From Enterovibrio norvegicus DSM 15893 (GTDB lineage Bacteria > Pseudomonadota > Gammaproteobacteria > Enterobacterales > Vibrionaceae): a stretch of DNA of 46,081 bases. This document shows positions 19,392 through 30,197 of the stretch, piece by piece. The notes under the pieces were generated by a model. The model was not told the origin of the DNA, searched no databases, and saw nothing but the letters and a program-made list of their open reading frames with translations. The stretch is from positions 1 to 46,081 of the forward strand of contig NZ_FOWR01000041.1 of assembly GCF_900115495.1 (NCBI RefSeq), read 5' to 3'. How positions within the stretch are numbered: the first letter of the stretch is position 1; each line of letters starts with the position of its first letter. The position numbers and the translations under genes are program-made.

Positions 19392-20892
19392 CGACGTTAG
19401 TGCAGAAAAGCCAAGAGAAATTGCAGCTATTGATATCGGTTCCAACAGTTTTCACATGGTCGTTGCCCGCGTCGTCGGGCAAGGACTGCAAATCGTCAGT
19501 CGACACAAGCAACGTGTCAGATTAGCGTCTGGATTAGACAGCCATCAAAACCTAGACAATGCCGCCATCACGCGCGGCATTGAATGTTTAAGTATGTTTG
19601 CTGAACGCCTGCAAGGGTTTGATGAAGCAAACGTTCGTGTTGCAGCAACGTTCACGCTTCGAGAAGCGAAGAACAGCCATGTCTTCTTGCAGCGCGCCGC
19701 TAACGTATTTCCTTATCCTATTGAGATCATTCCTGGCATTGAAGAAGCCCGATTGATCTACATGGGTGTCAGCCACACACAACCCGGCGAAGGAAAAAAG
19801 TTGGTGGTTGATATTGGAGGAGGCAGTACCGAGCTGGTAATAGGGCGCGACTTCTACGCCGCACTCACGAACAGCAAGCACATGGGTTGCGTCAGCTACA
19901 ACGCACGTTTTTTCAAAGATGGGCAAATATCAGCGAAGCGATTTACGTCCGCTCAGCTCGCCGCAGAATTGAAGCTCGAAAGTATCGCTAGACAATACAT
20001 CCGATACGGTTGGAATGACGCGGTTGGTTCGTCTGGCAGCATTAAGGCCATCCGAGAAGTGCTTATTGCATCAGGCCATGATGATGGGCATATCACACGC
20101 AAACGCCTCGATACCCTTATCGAAGCATTGTTGACGTTCAAGCACAGCGAAGACATTGACTTACCAGGACTGTCACCCGATAGACAACCGGTATTTGCTG
20201 CGGGACTTGCCATTTTATCCGGCGTTTTCAGTGCATTGAAGCTTGAAAAAATGGTGTTTTCAAACGGCGCTTTGCGCGAAGGGTTACTGTATGAAATGGA
20301 GGATCGCTTCCAGCACAGCGACATTCGAAGCCGCACTGCCGCTGATTTGGCCGAGCGATATCATATTGATAGCCAACATGCTGATAGAGTGCAGCAAGTA
20401 GCGTCTAGCTTATACCTCCAAGCAGAGTCTCAATGGAGCTCAAAAAAAGAGGAGTTATCCGTTTTACTAAGGTGGGCAGCACAACTTCATGAAGTGGGGT
20501 TAAGTATCTCGCACTCTGGTTTTCACAAGCATTCTGCCTACATATTGCAAAACACCAACCTCCCAGGTTTCAACCAAGAGCAGCAAACCGTGCTTGCTAC
20601 CCTTGCACGCTTTCATCGAAAGGCACTAAAACTAGGGGAAATGCCCGACTTCACCCTGTTTAAATCCAAGCATATCTTCCCTCTAATCAGGTCACTTCGG
20701 TTAGCGTGTGTATTGAACGTTCAACGATCTGACGATCCGTTACCCGACGTTGAACTGGTCGTAAGCGAAGATGTGTGGACGTTGCGCTTCCCCAAAACAT
20801 GGTTACGTCAAAATAGATTGCTAGAAGCAGATTTGATCGTTGAACAGGCCTTGTGGCAAAACGCAGGCTGGACGCTTGATATCGCGGAATAA
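19384..20892 (+). CDS. ppx: Exopolyphosphatase
   Basis: Hydrolyses polyphosphate from its ends to orthophosphate; the family also includes pppGpp phosphatase (GppA). The 502 residues fit Ppx. The ASKHA nucleotide-binding signatures [16 protein letters not shown] (residues about 15-30) and [16 protein letters not shown] are intact. A C-terminal HD-like helical domain follows. The start overlaps the ppk stop by 8 bases, so translation is probably coupled. Position behind ppk favours Ppx over GppA. A strong terminator follows at 20940-20970. Confidence 0.95.
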   Translation: MNDDVSAEKPREIAAIDIGSNSFHMVVARVVGQGLQIVSRHKQRVRLASGLDSHQNLDNAAITRGIECLSMFAERLQGFDEANVRVAATFTLREAKNSHVFLQRAANVFPYPIEIIPGIEEARLIYMGVSHTQPGEGKKLVVDIGGGSTELVIGRDFYAALTNSKHMGCVSYNARFFKDGQISAKRFTSAQLAAELKLESIARQYIRYGWNDAVGSSGSIKAIREVLIASGHDDGHITRKRLDTLIEALLTFKHSEDIDLPGLSPDRQPVFAAGLAILSGVFSALKLEKMVFSNGALREGLLYEMEDRFQHSDIRSRTAADLAERYHIDSQHADRVQQVASSLYLQAESQWSSKKEELSVLLRWAAQLHEVGLSISHSGFHKHSAYILQNTNLPGFNQEQQTVLATLARFHRKALKLGEMPDFTLFKSKHIFPLIRSLRLACVLNVQRSDDPLPDVELVVSEDVWTLRFPKTWLRQNRLLEADLIVEQALWQNAGWTLDIAE

Positions 20893-20939
20893 GTGACACC
20901 TCGACGCACAGCACCAGAGTAAAGCATCAAGTGACAAAG

Positions 20940-20970
20940 AAAAAGCCGAAGCAATTTGCTTCGGCTTTTT
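20940..20970. terminator. Bidirectional terminator between ppx and pstS
   Basis: AAAAAGCCGAAGC, loop AATTT, GCTTCGGCTTTTT: a perfect 13-pair stem flanked by A and T runs, between two converging genes. Confidence 0.92.
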
Positions 20971-21005
20971 CATGTTCAATAACTCACGGAAAATGACTGA
21001 CAGAA

Positions 21006-21980
21006 TCAGTCCAGACCCACCAACTCAAGCTGCTCTTGAATCACTATTTCAGGGAGGGCGACAAAACCTTCTGACGACACCAAAGCCTGACCTTGGCGAG
21101 AAAGCATCATCTTAATGAATTCCGCTTCCATACTTTGTAGGGGCTTATCAGGCACTTTGTTCACATACACATAAAGATAACGGGATAGCGGATAAATACC
21201 CGATGTTACCTTGTCTGCCGTCGCGAAGATAAGCTCCCCATCTACGTTCAGTGGTAACATTTTTGCCCCCGCAGTGCGATACCCTACACCAGCATAACCA
21301 ATGGCGTTGAGAGAAGAGCTCACCGATTGCACCACAGAGGCAGAGCCCGGCTGTTCATTCACATCGCTACGGAAATCCCCATCACACAAGGCTTCATCTT
21401 TAAAGAAGCCATAAGTGCCCGACACAGAGTTTCGACCAAATAACTGAATGCTACGTTTTTCCCAACTGCCTTCGAGCCCCATTTGACCCCAGCGTGTTAT
21501 CCGCTGTGTCGAGCCACAGCGCAGGGTTTCTGAAAATAGTGCATCCACATCATCAAGAGAAACACCTTCGATGGGATTATCTTGATGAACGAAAATCGCC
21601 ATGGCATCAATCGCGACTTTTATCGCAGTCGGCGGATACCCGTATCGACGCTCAAATAACTCCACTTCCTTCGCGCGCATTTTGCGGCTCATGGTGCCGA
21701 ATTGTGCCGTTGACTCAATCAAAGCGGGCACGGCAGTGGAAGAGCCTGCGGTTTGAATTTGCATGTTCACGTTGGGGTAATATTGCTTAAACAACGCCCC
21801 CCATTGTGTCACAAGGTTGGCCAAAGTATCAGACCCAACCGTCGACAGGTTTCCAGAAATATCGTCAGTGCGGTAATACAACGGCAAATGATCGTCGGCG
21901 TTTGCCGCCGAACTTGTCGCGAGCACACCGGTGACCAGCGTGCTCACGGCTAATAGCATACTCGCAACGCGCCTTAGCAT
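21006..21980 (-). CDS. pstS: Periplasmic phosphate-binding protein PstS
   Basis: The substrate-binding component of the phosphate importer. Of 324 residues, the first 28 form a Sec signal peptide (hydrophobic [21 protein letters not shown]). The mature part contains the phosphate-binding loop region [15 protein letters not shown] and [20 protein letters not shown], and later [16 protein letters not shown]. It is in the phoB-phoR-pstS unit and its start overlaps phoR by 7 bases, so it is detached from pstCAB. It belongs to the shorter PstS type whose N-terminus differs from E. coli PstS. Confidence 0.95.
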   Translation of the reverse strand: MLRRVASMLLAVSTLVTGVLATSSAANADDHLPLYYRTDDISGNLSTVGSDTLANLVTQWGALFKQYYPNVNMQIQTAGSSTAVPALIESTAQFGTMSRKMRAKEVELFERRYGYPPTAIKVAIDAMAIFVHQDNPIEGVSLDDVDALFSETLRCGSTQRITRWGQMGLEGSWEKRSIQLFGRNSVSGTYGFFKDEALCDGDFRSDVNEQPGSASVVQSVSSSLNAIGYAGVGYRTAGAKMLPLNVDGELIFATADKVTSGIYPLSRYLYVYVNKVPDKPLQSMEAEFIKMMLSRQGQALVSSEGFVALPEIVIQEQLELVGLD

Positions 21981-23272
21981 GACAAACGCTCCGGCAAGGT
22001 AAAGGAGAACACACTGCCTTTACCCAGTTGGCTTCTTATCTCAAGTTCCGATTCATGGTGGTTCAAGGCGTGCTTCACGATCGCCAGCCCTAAGCCACTG
22101 CCACCGGTTTGGCGCGAACGTGCTTTATCGACGCGATAGAAGCGTTCGGTCAGGCGATCAATATGCTGAGGTGCGATACCTTCACCGCTGTCGGTCACTT
22201 CCAAACGCGGCCCTTTTAATGAACGGAACCAGCGTACTTTAATCGCCGCCCCTTCGGGTGTGTGTTTCACGGCGTTATACACCAGGTTGGAAATCGCACT
22301 GCGTAACTGATCATCGTCACCCAGCACTTGAAGCGAATGATCGACATCAAACTCAAAGGTATGAGCGTGATCGCCACTCAATGTTTGCGCTTCTTTTTCA
22401 AGCACATCCAACATCGCGGGAACATTCACTTTCTGGTCGAGCGCTATTTTCACGCTCGCTTCGATTTTAGATAGCGTCAGCAGTTGCTCCACCAACCCTT
22501 CCATACGAGACAATTGTTCAGTCATCACCCCGTGGGCTTTATCCCACATTGGACCTTGCAGCATTTCTGGGTCTTCAGACATTTCCAAATAACCGCGTAA
22601 TACTGTCATCGGTGTACGTAATTCGTGGGAGACGTTGGCAAAAAAGTTTCTGCGCATGCCTTCGAGCTGTTTCAACTGAGTAATGTCACGTACCACCATC
22701 AGGTATTCACCTTCGGCATAGGGCATGGTTCGAAACTCAAGGGTTTTAGATGCAAGCAGCGGTGAACGCATTTCGAAAGCATCACCAAATTCAGCACGAG
22801 AAAGGTATTCGATAAACTCTGGCGTACGAATCAGGTTCGCGATGTACTGTCCCGCATCATCAGGCATGCGAAAGCCTAAGAGTTCTTGAGCCAGCTTGTT
22901 ACACCAAACGATAGAACCATCGTGCTCAAACACCACAACGGCATCGGGCAACGATTCGGCACCGTTTCTGAATCGACGGATCAGATTAGCAAGCTCTTTA
23001 CGGCGACGGCGGTTACGTTTTTGAAGGCGGTAAATGCCGTTAAATAGCGGCGTCCAACTGCCTGAGCCGGAAGGTGGCGTGAGACTACGCTCTTTCCAGA
23101 GCCAATCAGAAAGCTTTAGCTGGTGATAGAAATTCCACAGCAAAACAAGAACGGTTGCAAGAAGGAGTAGCCAAGGCAAACCGCCAAAGAACCATCCTAT
23201 GATGAACCAAGGTAAATAAAAAAAAGCCAGCTCAAGAGCCAGCTTCTTCCATGTGAGTCTTTCGACCATCAA
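21974..23272 (-). CDS. phoR: Phosphate-regulon sensor kinase PhoR
   Basis: Inner-membrane histidine kinase that phosphorylates PhoB when phosphate is scarce. The 432 residues start with two hydrophobic helices (about 11-29 and 31-46), followed by an Arg/Lys-rich stretch and a PAS domain (about 100-200). The phospho-acceptor is His216 in [19 protein letters not shown]. The HATPase domain shows the N box [12 protein letters not shown]1 [10 protein letters not shown] and G2 [14 protein letters not shown]. No periplasmic sensor domain is present, in keeping with signalling through PstSCAB-PhoU. It lies 60 bases after phoB. Confidence 0.97.
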   Translation of the reverse strand: MMVERLTWKKLALELAFFYLPWFIIGWFFGGLPWLLLLATVLVLLWNFYHQLKLSDWLWKERSLTPPSGSGSWTPLFNGIYRLQKRNRRRRKELANLIRRFRNGAESLPDAVVVFEHDGSIVWCNKLAQELLGFRMPDDAGQYIANLIRTPEFIEYLSRAEFGDAFEMRSPLLASKTLEFRTMPYAEGEYLMVVRDITQLKQLEGMRRNFFANVSHELRTPMTVLRGYLEMSEDPEMLQGPMWDKAHGVMTEQLSRMEGLVEQLLTLSKIEASVKIALDQKVNVPAMLDVLEKEAQTLSGDHAHTFEFDVDHSLQVLGDDDQLRSAISNLVYNAVKHTPEGAAIKVRWFRSLKGPRLEVTDSGEGIAPQHIDRLTERFYRVDKARSRQTGGSGLGLAIVKHALNHHESELEIRSQLGKGSVFSFTLPERLSC

Positions 23273-23332
23273 TGTCTCCAGCCTGTCATCCAGTGGCCAT
23301 TGGATAACAATATGAAAGCGTATCCGTGAGGA

Positions 23333-24022
23333 TTAAGAGCGAGTCGAGAAGCGGTAACCAGCGCCACGAACGGTTTGAACCAGTTTGTCGTGACCTTCTT
23401 CTTCGAGCGCTTTGCGTAAACGACGAATATGCACGTCTACTGTGCGATCTTCAACATAAACGTTAGTGCCCCAGACGTTGTTTAGCAGTTGTTCACGGCT
23501 ATAAACACGTTCTTGGTGAGTCATGAAAAAGTGCAGCATTTTGAACTCAGTCGGGCCCATATCCAGCGGCTTTTCATTTGCCGTCACACGGTGCGATACA
23601 GGATCTAACTTCAAACCTTGCACATCGATAACGTCATCTAATGACGTGGGTGACACTCGACGCATGACCGCTTTTAAGCGTGCCATCAACTCTTTCGGTG
23701 AGAATGGCTTGGTGATGTAATCATCTGCGCCCACTTCCAAACCACGAACTTTGTCTTCTTCTTCACCACGCGCAGTCAGCATAACCACGGGGATCTGACG
23801 TGTAAGTTCGTCGCGTTTAAGGTGCTTAATCAGGTTGATCCCTGAACCGCCTGGCAACATCCAATCCATGAGGATTAATTCCGGGTACGGCTCGCAGATC
23901 TTTTCCAGCGCGCTGTCATAGTCTTCTGCTTCTACGGCCTGATAGCCTTTTTGCTCTAGTACAAAACACAACATCTCACGAATCGGTGCTTCGTCTTCTA
24001 CAACAAGAATCCGTCTTACCAT
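23333..24022 (-). CDS. phoB: Phosphate-regulon response regulator PhoB
   Basis: An OmpR-family transcription activator of phosphate-starvation genes. The 229 residues comprise a receiver domain with phospho-acceptor Asp53 ([10 protein letters not shown]), the conserved Lys in [15 protein letters not shown], and a winged-helix DNA-binding domain (about 130-228) with [15 protein letters not shown]. The Pho box at 24077-24094 indicates autoregulation. It is first in the phoB-phoR-pstS operon. Confidence 0.98.
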   Translation of the reverse strand: MVRRILVVEDEAPIREMLCFVLEQKGYQAVEAEDYDSALEKICEPYPELILMDWMLPGGSGINLIKHLKRDELTRQIPVVMLTARGEEEDKVRGLEVGADDYITKPFSPKELMARLKAVMRRVSPTSLDDVIDVQGLKLDPVSHRVTANEKPLDMGPTEFKMLHFFMTHQERVYSREQLLNNVWGTNVYVEDRTVDVHIRRLRKALEEEGHDKLVQTVRGAGYRFSTRS

Positions 24023-24076
24023 TATTTAATAATCCAGTTAACGTTTATTTCTTGGACGCCATTATGTGATTATATT

Positions 24077-24094
24077 ATGACATTTTTGTGACCC
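24077..24094 (-). promoter_or_regulatory. Pho box upstream of phoB
   Basis: Read on the minus strand, GGGTCAC-AAAA-ATGTCAT is two 7-mers spaced by 4 bases, matching the PhoB consensus except at the first two bases. A -10-like CATAAT (24066-24061) follows after 10 bases, with the same spacing as at pstC. Confidence 0.8.
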
Positions 24095-24129
24095 ATCACG
24101 AGCTATCACAGCACAGAAAATCATCCCAA

Positions 24130-24149
24130 CTGTCGTCATTTCACGACAG
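24130..24149. repeat. Inverted repeat between sbcC and phoB
   Basis: CTGTCGT, 6-base loop, ACGACAG. It lies 28 bases after the sbcC stop and lacks a T run on either strand, so it may be a weak terminator or transcript-end hairpin. An operator role cannot be excluded. Confidence 0.4.
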
Positions 24150-24177
24150 GCCACGGAAAATGCCGCCTTCAACACGA

Positions 24178-27100
24178 TTACGATGATGCTACACGATACT
24201 GATTTTCTAACTCACTGATCCCTAACCCTGTCTTTTTCGTCACACGCAATTGCGTCGGAATACGTTCCTTCATGGCTTCGATATGGCTGATCACACCAAT
24301 CATCTTGCCAGATGCATTTAAGCTGTCGAGCGCATCCAATGCAATGTCTAGGGTTTCACTGTCTAACGTGCCAAACCCTTCATCAAGGAAAAGCGAATCA
24401 ATGCTGGTTTTGTGGCTCACAAGATCAGACAGCGCCAGTGCCAACGCCAGACTGACCAAGAAGCTTTCACCGCCGGATAGGGTTTTCGTGTCACGCTCTA
24501 TGTCGCCTTGCCACGTATCAAGCACACTCAACTCCAACCCCTGCTTGCGGTTAAGCTGATAACGACCATGAATACGATCCAGTTGCTTGTTGGCAAGGTA
24601 GACAAGATTATCCAGCGTTAAGCCTTGGGCGAACTTACGGAATTTATCCCCCTTTTGAGAGCCGATCAGTGAGTGCAAGTACTGAATATCATCATAATCT
24701 GCGCGAAGACGTTCAATCTGTTCAAACAAGGCTTGCTGATTCTCTCGGCGTTGCTTATCCGATGATAACTCATTGCTCAATTCACCACTGCGTTTTGCCA
24801 GTTGGTTTAGCACATCCGTCTGAGCCTGAAGGACTTTTTCTACCTCATCCAGTGGTGTTTGCTCTAGTAGTTCTGCATTATCATGTGCCAATACCTCTGC
24901 CACGTGACATTGTGCTTTTTGAAGCAGGACTTTCGCGCCTTCCAAGGCATTCTCAAGTTGGCGCTTTTCTACCAACAGTTGCTGTTTTTCTTCTTCAGGC
25001 AACAAGGCAGATTGGAAGGTATCAAGCGATGTGAAAGGCGAAGCCTTCAAACGTTCATTCCACGTTGCTTCTTTGCTTGCCGTATCTTCTTTCTGGCCAT
25101 TGAGCGCTTGCTCTAAGCTGCTTGTTTCTGCTTGAATTGCACGTAAATCACCTTGGCAATGTTGTGCTTGCTGCTGAGTTACCGTCAAGGTTTCTTCGGC
25201 GTTCGCTAATGTCACAGCACTCTGTTGCCTTTCTTGTTCCGCCACTTTGTCGCCGAACAATTCTTCGCGTTGCGTTTTCGCGGCATTCAATGCCCCAAGC
25301 AGTTTCTCGCTATCCATTTGCACGGCTAACCGTTGCTCATTCAACACGCTCAGTTCACGAGAAATACTCGCAAGTTCAGATTCCAACAGCGCTACCGTCT
25401 TTCCAAGTACGTCTTTACGCTGCGTATTTTGTTCCCACTGTTCAGCATCTTGCTTTCTTTCCTCAAGCCAGGTTAATAGCGTGTCGGCATGTGGCGCGGT
25501 GTAACCGCTATCGGCAATTTGCGTGTTCAGGCCCGCTTGCAAGGTATCGAGCTTGTCTAAACGCTGGCGCAGGTCTTCGAGCAAACCTTGTAACTGTCGT
25601 TCATTGTTTTCAATGGTTAGCGTCAGCAAAGACAGCGCCTGTTCAAACCCTGCTTGTGCACGCACGGCGTCATCCCATTGCTGCTTAGCAAGTTGAAGGT
25701 GCTTGTCGTGCTCTTTTAGCTGAGCCAGCGTTTTCGTCAATGTATCTCGCGCTTGTTTTTGCTCATCTGTGAAGGCCGTAAACGCATCTTGCTGCTGTAT
25801 CGACAACGCCATACCCAGTGCTGAAGAAGTTTCGGCCCATTGGTGTTCTAATGCTGCCTGCTGAGATTGTGTGCGGGTGAGTTGCTGTTCAAGCTCAGTG
25901 ACGTAACGCTTGCATGTTTCCAGCTTCACGCCGGTTTCTTTGCCTGTAACTTCCAGCTGACTCAGTGCTGTTTCAGCATCCATTTTCTCTTGAACGGTTT
26001 CCGATACATTCAGTACCGCACCAGCCAACGCTGGGTGTTCAGTCGAGCCACACAGTGGACACGCCTCTTCGGGCTGAAGTGTTGCGCGATATTGAGCGAG
26101 GTGCTCTTCTTGACTAACAAGCTTGCCTAGCGCGTCAATAAGTTGCTTTTTATCTTTGAACTGACCGCGAAGTGCCACCAGCTCTTTTTCTAGGGTTGTC
26201 GCTAACACAGTTTGCTGTTCAAGTAGCGCTCGCTTATCGACCTTGTCTTTATCAATATCCAACCATTGCTGCTGCCACTGGCTCAACTGAAAGTGCGTTG
26301 CAAGCTGGGCGTTTAGCTGCTCACGCTGCTTATCAATGGCATCCACATTGCCCTTTTCTGTCGCTTCAACAAAGGCATGTTGCAATGTTTCCCAATGGCG
26401 TTTCGCAGCATCACTGGTTGCAACGGCGGTGAGTTGTTCTTTTTGGTCTTTCTCCGCTCGGGCTTTGTCGGCATTGAGAGCGGCCATGAGGGTCTTTTCT
26501 TGCTCATGCAACCCCGCCATTGCAGATTGCTCTTGCTGAATCTGCTCACCCATTTGTGCCCACCGACCAAGGTGTTGCTTGAGCGTTCCCGCCGATTGAT
26601 GCTCAGTAAGGAATGCAGTGACCGCACCCAGCGCTTGGGTTTGCTCCTCAAGCGCACGCGTTTTTTCATCACGCACCGAGGTTTGCTCTGTACACTTGGC
26701 TTGTAATCCAATGTACTGCGCAGCAACTTCCTGATGACGCTGAGTGCTATGTTTGATCTCGTTATCGAGCGGCATGACTTTTTCGGTGATCAACACATCA
26801 AGCGCTTGGTGCTGCGCTTTCGCTTGGGCGAAGGTTTCCTGCGCCAGTTTCAAGGCTTTTTCTGCCGTCTGACTTTGGGCAGTGCAGGTTGTCAGCATGT
26901 GCTGCTTCGCCGCCAATGCTTCTTCGCTTGATGTGCTTTTCTGCACCGCGGTTTGCCATAGCTCGTAAGGCATTCGCAGCTTCTCTGCAGGCTCACTGTT
27001 TTCTAATTTTTCTATACGCGGCTGGGCAGCCTCCCAGTTTGATTTCGCAAGGTGTTGCTGCTGTTCTGACTGTGACTGTTCCTGTTGGCTCTTTTGGTAT

Positions 27101-27852
27101 TCTTTCCACCACGCAAGATGAGCCGTGAGTTCGGCTAGCCGTCCTTGTTGCGCTTTGTGGTTAGCATCCACCTCTGCCAATGCGGTTTCGATGGCATCAA
27201 TTTCTTCGGCATTCAGCAGTTGTACGCCTTTGGCTTCCGCCTCTTTTTGGCTCAGTTGTAGCTTCGCAGCCGCAAAATGCTCATGCACTTTCTCAGAAAT
27301 TCGGCCGTAGATCTCCGTGCCCGTGAGTTCTTCTAACAACTCCGCACGTTCGTTTTCTTTGGCATTTAGGAAGGCGGCGAAATCACCTTGCGACAACATC
27401 ATGGATTTGGTAAATCGCGAGAAATCGAGGCCAGTGATGTCTTCCACCAGCTCATTTTTTTGCTTCACTTGTGTTGCCAACACCTTGTCCGTTTTTGTAT
27501 CGACAAGCTCAACGTCGGCTTGTTGCAAGTTACCGTCAACCTTGCCACGAGAACGTCGCATGCTCCAAAACGCGCGGTACGGGTGGCCTTTCACTTCAAA
27601 CTCAACCTCTGCGGCACACTCCGCAGTGCCCCGCGTCATGATTTCGTTGCTTGATGTAGAGATAAGCCCCAATCGCGGTGTTTGGTGATAAAGCGCCAAG
27701 CAGATGGCGTCCAACAAGGTCGTCTTACCCGCCCCCGTTGCACCTGTAATGGCAAATAAGCCATTGTCCGAAAACGGCGTTTGGGTGAAATCAATCTTCC
27801 ATTCGCCTTTCAGCGAGTTCAGATTTTTAAAGCGTAAGCTGAGGATTTTCAT
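24178..27852 (-). CDS. sbcC: Exonuclease subunit SbcC
   Basis: The SMC-like ATPase subunit of the SbcCD nuclease, the bacterial Rad50, which opens hairpins and protein-blocked DNA ends. The 1224 residues have Walker A GATGAGKT at 37-44, two long coiled-coil arms and a zinc hook CPLC (Cys598 to Cys601) at the middle. The C-terminal half-ATPase has the signature LSGGESFLVSLALALALS and Walker B SLFLDEGFGTLDSETL. It overlaps the end of sbcD by 4 bases (ATGA). Length and hook position are as expected. Confidence 0.97.
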   Translation of the reverse strand: MKILSLRFKNLNSLKGEWKIDFTQTPFSDNGLFAITGATGAGKTTLLDAICLALYHQTPRLGLISTSSNEIMTRGTAECAAEVEFEVKGHPYRAFWSMRRSRGKVDGNLQQADVELVDTKTDKVLATQVKQKNELVEDITGLDFSRFTKSMMLSQGDFAAFLNAKENERAELLEELTGTEIYGRISEKVHEHFAAAKLQLSQKEAEAKGVQLLNAEEIDAIETALAEVDANHKAQQGRLAELTAHLAWWKEYQKSQQEQSQSEQQQHLAKSNWEAAQPRIEKLENSEPAEKLRMPYELWQTAVQKSTSSEEALAAKQHMLTTCTAQSQTAEKALKLAQETFAQAKAQHQALDVLITEKVMPLDNEIKHSTQRHQEVAAQYIGLQAKCTEQTSVRDEKTRALEEQTQALGAVTAFLTEHQSAGTLKQHLGRWAQMGEQIQQEQSAMAGLHEQEKTLMAALNADKARAEKDQKEQLTAVATSDAAKRHWETLQHAFVEATEKGNVDAIDKQREQLNAQLATHFQLSQWQQQWLDIDKDKVDKRALLEQQTVLATTLEKELVALRGQFKDKKQLIDALGKLVSQEEHLAQYRATLQPEEACPLCGSTEHPALAGAVLNVSETVQEKMDAETALSQLEVTGKETGVKLETCKRYVTELEQQLTRTQSQQAALEHQWAETSSALGMALSIQQQDAFTAFTDEQKQARDTLTKTLAQLKEHDKHLQLAKQQWDDAVRAQAGFEQALSLLTLTIENNERQLQGLLEDLRQRLDKLDTLQAGLNTQIADSGYTAPHADTLLTWLEERKQDAEQWEQNTQRKDVLGKTVALLESELASISRELSVLNEQRLAVQMDSEKLLGALNAAKTQREELFGDKVAEQERQQSAVTLANAEETLTVTQQQAQHCQGDLRAIQAETSSLEQALNGQKEDTASKEATWNERLKASPFTSLDTFQSALLPEEEKQQLLVEKRQLENALEGAKVLLQKAQCHVAEVLAHDNAELLEQTPLDEVEKVLQAQTDVLNQLAKRSGELSNELSSDKQRRENQQALFEQIERLRADYDDIQYLHSLIGSQKGDKFRKFAQGLTLDNLVYLANKQLDRIHGRYQLNRKQGLELSVLDTWQGDIERDTKTLSGGESFLVSLALALALSDLVSHKTSIDSLFLDEGFGTLDSETLDIALDALDSLNASGKMIGVISHIEAMKERIPTQLRVTKKTGLGISELENQYRVASS

Positions 27853-29084
27853 TCGCCCGCCTCCACATGCTCAACGTCCGCGACGATTTGCGCGAACTGC
27901 GTTTGAATACGAACTTTACGGGCTTCTTCTACTTCGCCGTCAAACACTTCTAAGTCGAGGCGTTTTTGGAAAACATCATGCGGGGTTAATTCCGCTAAGG
28001 TTTCTTTTGCCTCTTGAGTGAGTGCTTGCGATTTTTGTGTGCGGGCGCGTTGTAGTTGAAGCACTTCAACATTGAGGTCTTCGGTCAGGATTTGAATACG
28101 CTGCTGCAAGTCGGACAGATAGTCTTGCACCGCGACTTCGATGTGCAGCCAAATAGGTTTAGGATCATCATGATCTTTTAACGCAGAAAGCTGTACCTCT
28201 ATCTCTTCCAACGACCCTTTTAGGACAGCCATAGGCTGAAAGCTCGGCACGCTGATAGGCTCGATGCTAATACGCTGCTCACCATCGAATTCCACCAGCA
28301 CCACTTGCTTGCTAAATTTAAGTTCATCAAAGCTGAGAGGGATCGGCGATCCGCTGTAACGAATATGCTCTGATTTAGCGACAATTTGAGGGCGATGAAT
28401 GTGCCCCAAAGCAATATAGTCGGCAGGAGGGAACCCCTCTGCCGCAAAGCCATCCAGCGAACCGATATAGATGTCACGCACCGATTTAGACGGGCTAACA
28501 CCCAATGCCGTTAAATGCCCGGTGGTGATAATGGGCACTTTCCATTGGTGTTCGCTACGCAGTTCAACCGCGGCTTGATACAAGGCGTGATAATGGGCTT
28601 TGATGGCATCGCCCAAGGCTTGGCGTTTTTCAGTGCCGGATTCACCAGCGCGGCTGGTCATGACATCGCGAGGGCGCACAAAAGGCACTGCACAGACAAT
28701 CGCACCGACGTCCCCTGCTTTGTTTTTTAACGTCAATAATTGGTCTTGAAGGTCATCACTGGTATTGGCAACCACTTGTGTATGAAGGCAAGCCAGTAAC
28801 GATTTAGATTCTTTTAGCGTGGATACTGAGTCATGGTTTCCACCTAAGACAATCAACGAGCAATGACGCTGGCTGATAGACACCACAAACTGGTTATACA
28901 GTTCACGTGCATAGCTTGGCGGCGCGCCAGTATCAAACACATCTCCCGCGACAATAACGGCATCTATTTGGTGTTCATCGATTTGATTTAACAACCAGTC
29001 TATAAACGCTTGGTGCTCGCTTCGGCGACTTTTTGTGAAGAAATTTTGTCCTAAATGCCAGTCAGAGGTGTGAAGTATTTTCAT
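27849..29084 (-). CDS. sbcD: Exonuclease subunit SbcD
   Basis: The Mre11-like metallophosphoesterase nuclease partner of SbcC. I take the ATG at 29084 (411 residues); the open frame extends to 29180, but the extra 32 residues precede the conserved N-terminus MKILHTSDWHLGQNF. Metal-binding motifs are in order: DWH (8-10), GDVFD, GGNHDS, and later the GH pairs in TTGHL and LGHIHRPQ. It is followed by sbcC with an ATGA overlap, so the complex subunits are translationally coupled. It is divergent from rdgC. Confidence 0.96.
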   Translation of the reverse strand: MKILHTSDWHLGQNFFTKSRRSEHQAFIDWLLNQIDEHQIDAVIVAGDVFDTGAPPSYARELYNQFVVSISQRHCSLIVLGGNHDSVSTLKESKSLLACLHTQVVANTSDDLQDQLLTLKNKAGDVGAIVCAVPFVRPRDVMTSRAGESGTEKRQALGDAIKAHYHALYQAAVELRSEHQWKVPIITTGHLTALGVSPSKSVRDIYIGSLDGFAAEGFPPADYIALGHIHRPQIVAKSEHIRYSGSPIPLSFDELKFSKQVVLVEFDGEQRISIEPISVPSFQPMAVLKGSLEEIEVQLSALKDHDDPKPIWLHIEVAVQDYLSDLQQRIQILTEDLNVEVLQLQRARTQKSQALTQEAKETLAELTPHDVFQKRLDLEVFDGEVEEARKVRIQTQFAQIVADVEHVEAGE

Positions 29085-29203
29085 CGCAAGTTGTATGCTC
29101 GTTCTTGTGCTCAGTGCCAAATTGTACCCCATTTGCAGCGACATTCTCCCTTGAATGCAATACCATGTGGCCTTTGTCATTACTGGATGGATAAAGCCTC
29201 GCC

Positions 29204-30121
29204 ATGATTTGGTTCAAGAACATTTTTACCTACCGCCTTTCGCGCGATATCGACCTCGACCCAGAGCACATTGAGAAGCAATTGTCTGAGTTTCGCTTCA
29301 CGCCTTGTGGCAGCCAAGACATGCAAAAATTCGGCTGGACCACTGCGCTAGGTAAACATGGCGACATGATGACCCACGTGAGTGATGGCAACATTCTGAT
29401 CTGTGCGCGCAAAGAAGAGAAAATGCTTCCGGCTTCTGTCATCAAAGACTCGCTAAACGCGCGTGTTGAGGCAATGGAAACTGAGCAAGGCCGTCCGTTG
29501 AAGAAGAAAGAAAAAGACAGCATTAAAGATGACATCGTGATGGATTTGCTGCCGCGTGCATTCAGCCGCTTGAGCCAAACCTACGCGTTGATCATGCCAA
29601 AAACCGGCCTCGTGATTGTTGATGCCGGCAGTGCAAAAAAAGCAGAAGACATTTTGGCCCTGCTGCGTAAATCATTGGGTAGTCTTCCTGTGGTGCCTGT
29701 TGAAACCAACAAACCGGTTGAGCTGGCCATGACTGAATGGGTTCGCTCAAATGCCGCGCCTAAAGGTTTCACCATTGGTGATGAAGCTGAACTGAAAGCG
29801 ATTTTGGAGCAAGGTGGCGTGATCCGCTGTAAGCAACAAGATCTCTCGAGTGATGAAATTCTCGCGCACATTGAAGCGGAAAAGTTGGTGACCAAACTGG
29901 CACTAAACTGGCAAGACCGTATCGAACTGATGCTTTGCGAAGACATGTCTATCAAGCGCATTAAGTTCTCTGAAGAACTGCGCGATCAAAATGCAGACAT
30001 CGACCGTGAAGACATCGCTCAACGCCTTGATGCAGATTTGTCTCTGATGTGCGGTGAGCTTGGCGCGTTCTTGCCAAACCTGTATGAAGAACTTGATGGG
30101 ATTGATACGGGAAGCGACTAA
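29204..30121 (+). CDS. rdgC: Recombination-associated protein RdgC
   Basis: A ring-shaped dimer that binds double-stranded DNA non-specifically and restrains RecA loading in E. coli. The 305 residues match the family length and the N-terminus [15 protein letters not shown] is characteristic, as is the [16 protein letters not shown] segment. It is transcribed divergently from sbcDC (119 bases between start codons), so two DNA-end-processing functions are adjacent. A terminator follows at 30152-30183. Confidence 0.96.
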   Translation: MIWFKNIFTYRLSRDIDLDPEHIEKQLSEFRFTPCGSQDMQKFGWTTALGKHGDMMTHVSDGNILICARKEEKMLPASVIKDSLNARVEAMETEQGRPLKKKEKDSIKDDIVMDLLPRAFSRLSQTYALIMPKTGLVIVDAGSAKKAEDILALLRKSLGSLPVVPVETNKPVELAMTEWVRSNAAPKGFTIGDEAELKAILEQGGVIRCKQQDLSSDEILAHIEAEKLVTKLALNWQDRIELMLCEDMSIKRIKFSEELRDQNADIDREDIAQRLDADLSLMCGELGAFLPNLYEELDGIDTGSD

Positions 30122-30151
30122 ACCTTTCGCGTCGCAATCATATCGCCACAT

Positions 30152-30183
30152 AAAAAAACAGCGCCAATCGGCGCTGTTTTTTT
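30152..30183. terminator. Bidirectional terminator between rdgC and the M23 peptidase gene
   Basis: Seven A, CAGCGCC, loop AATC, GGCGCTG, seven T: symmetrical and between converging genes. Confidence 0.9.
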
Positions 30184-30197
30184 ATGTTTAAAGGCCA

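Noticed and set aside
25122-25688. 188-residue open frame on the plus strand
   Set aside because: It lies antisense inside the coiled-coil region of sbcC, has no ribosome site or recognisable motif, and is one of many such frames opposite this repetitive gene.
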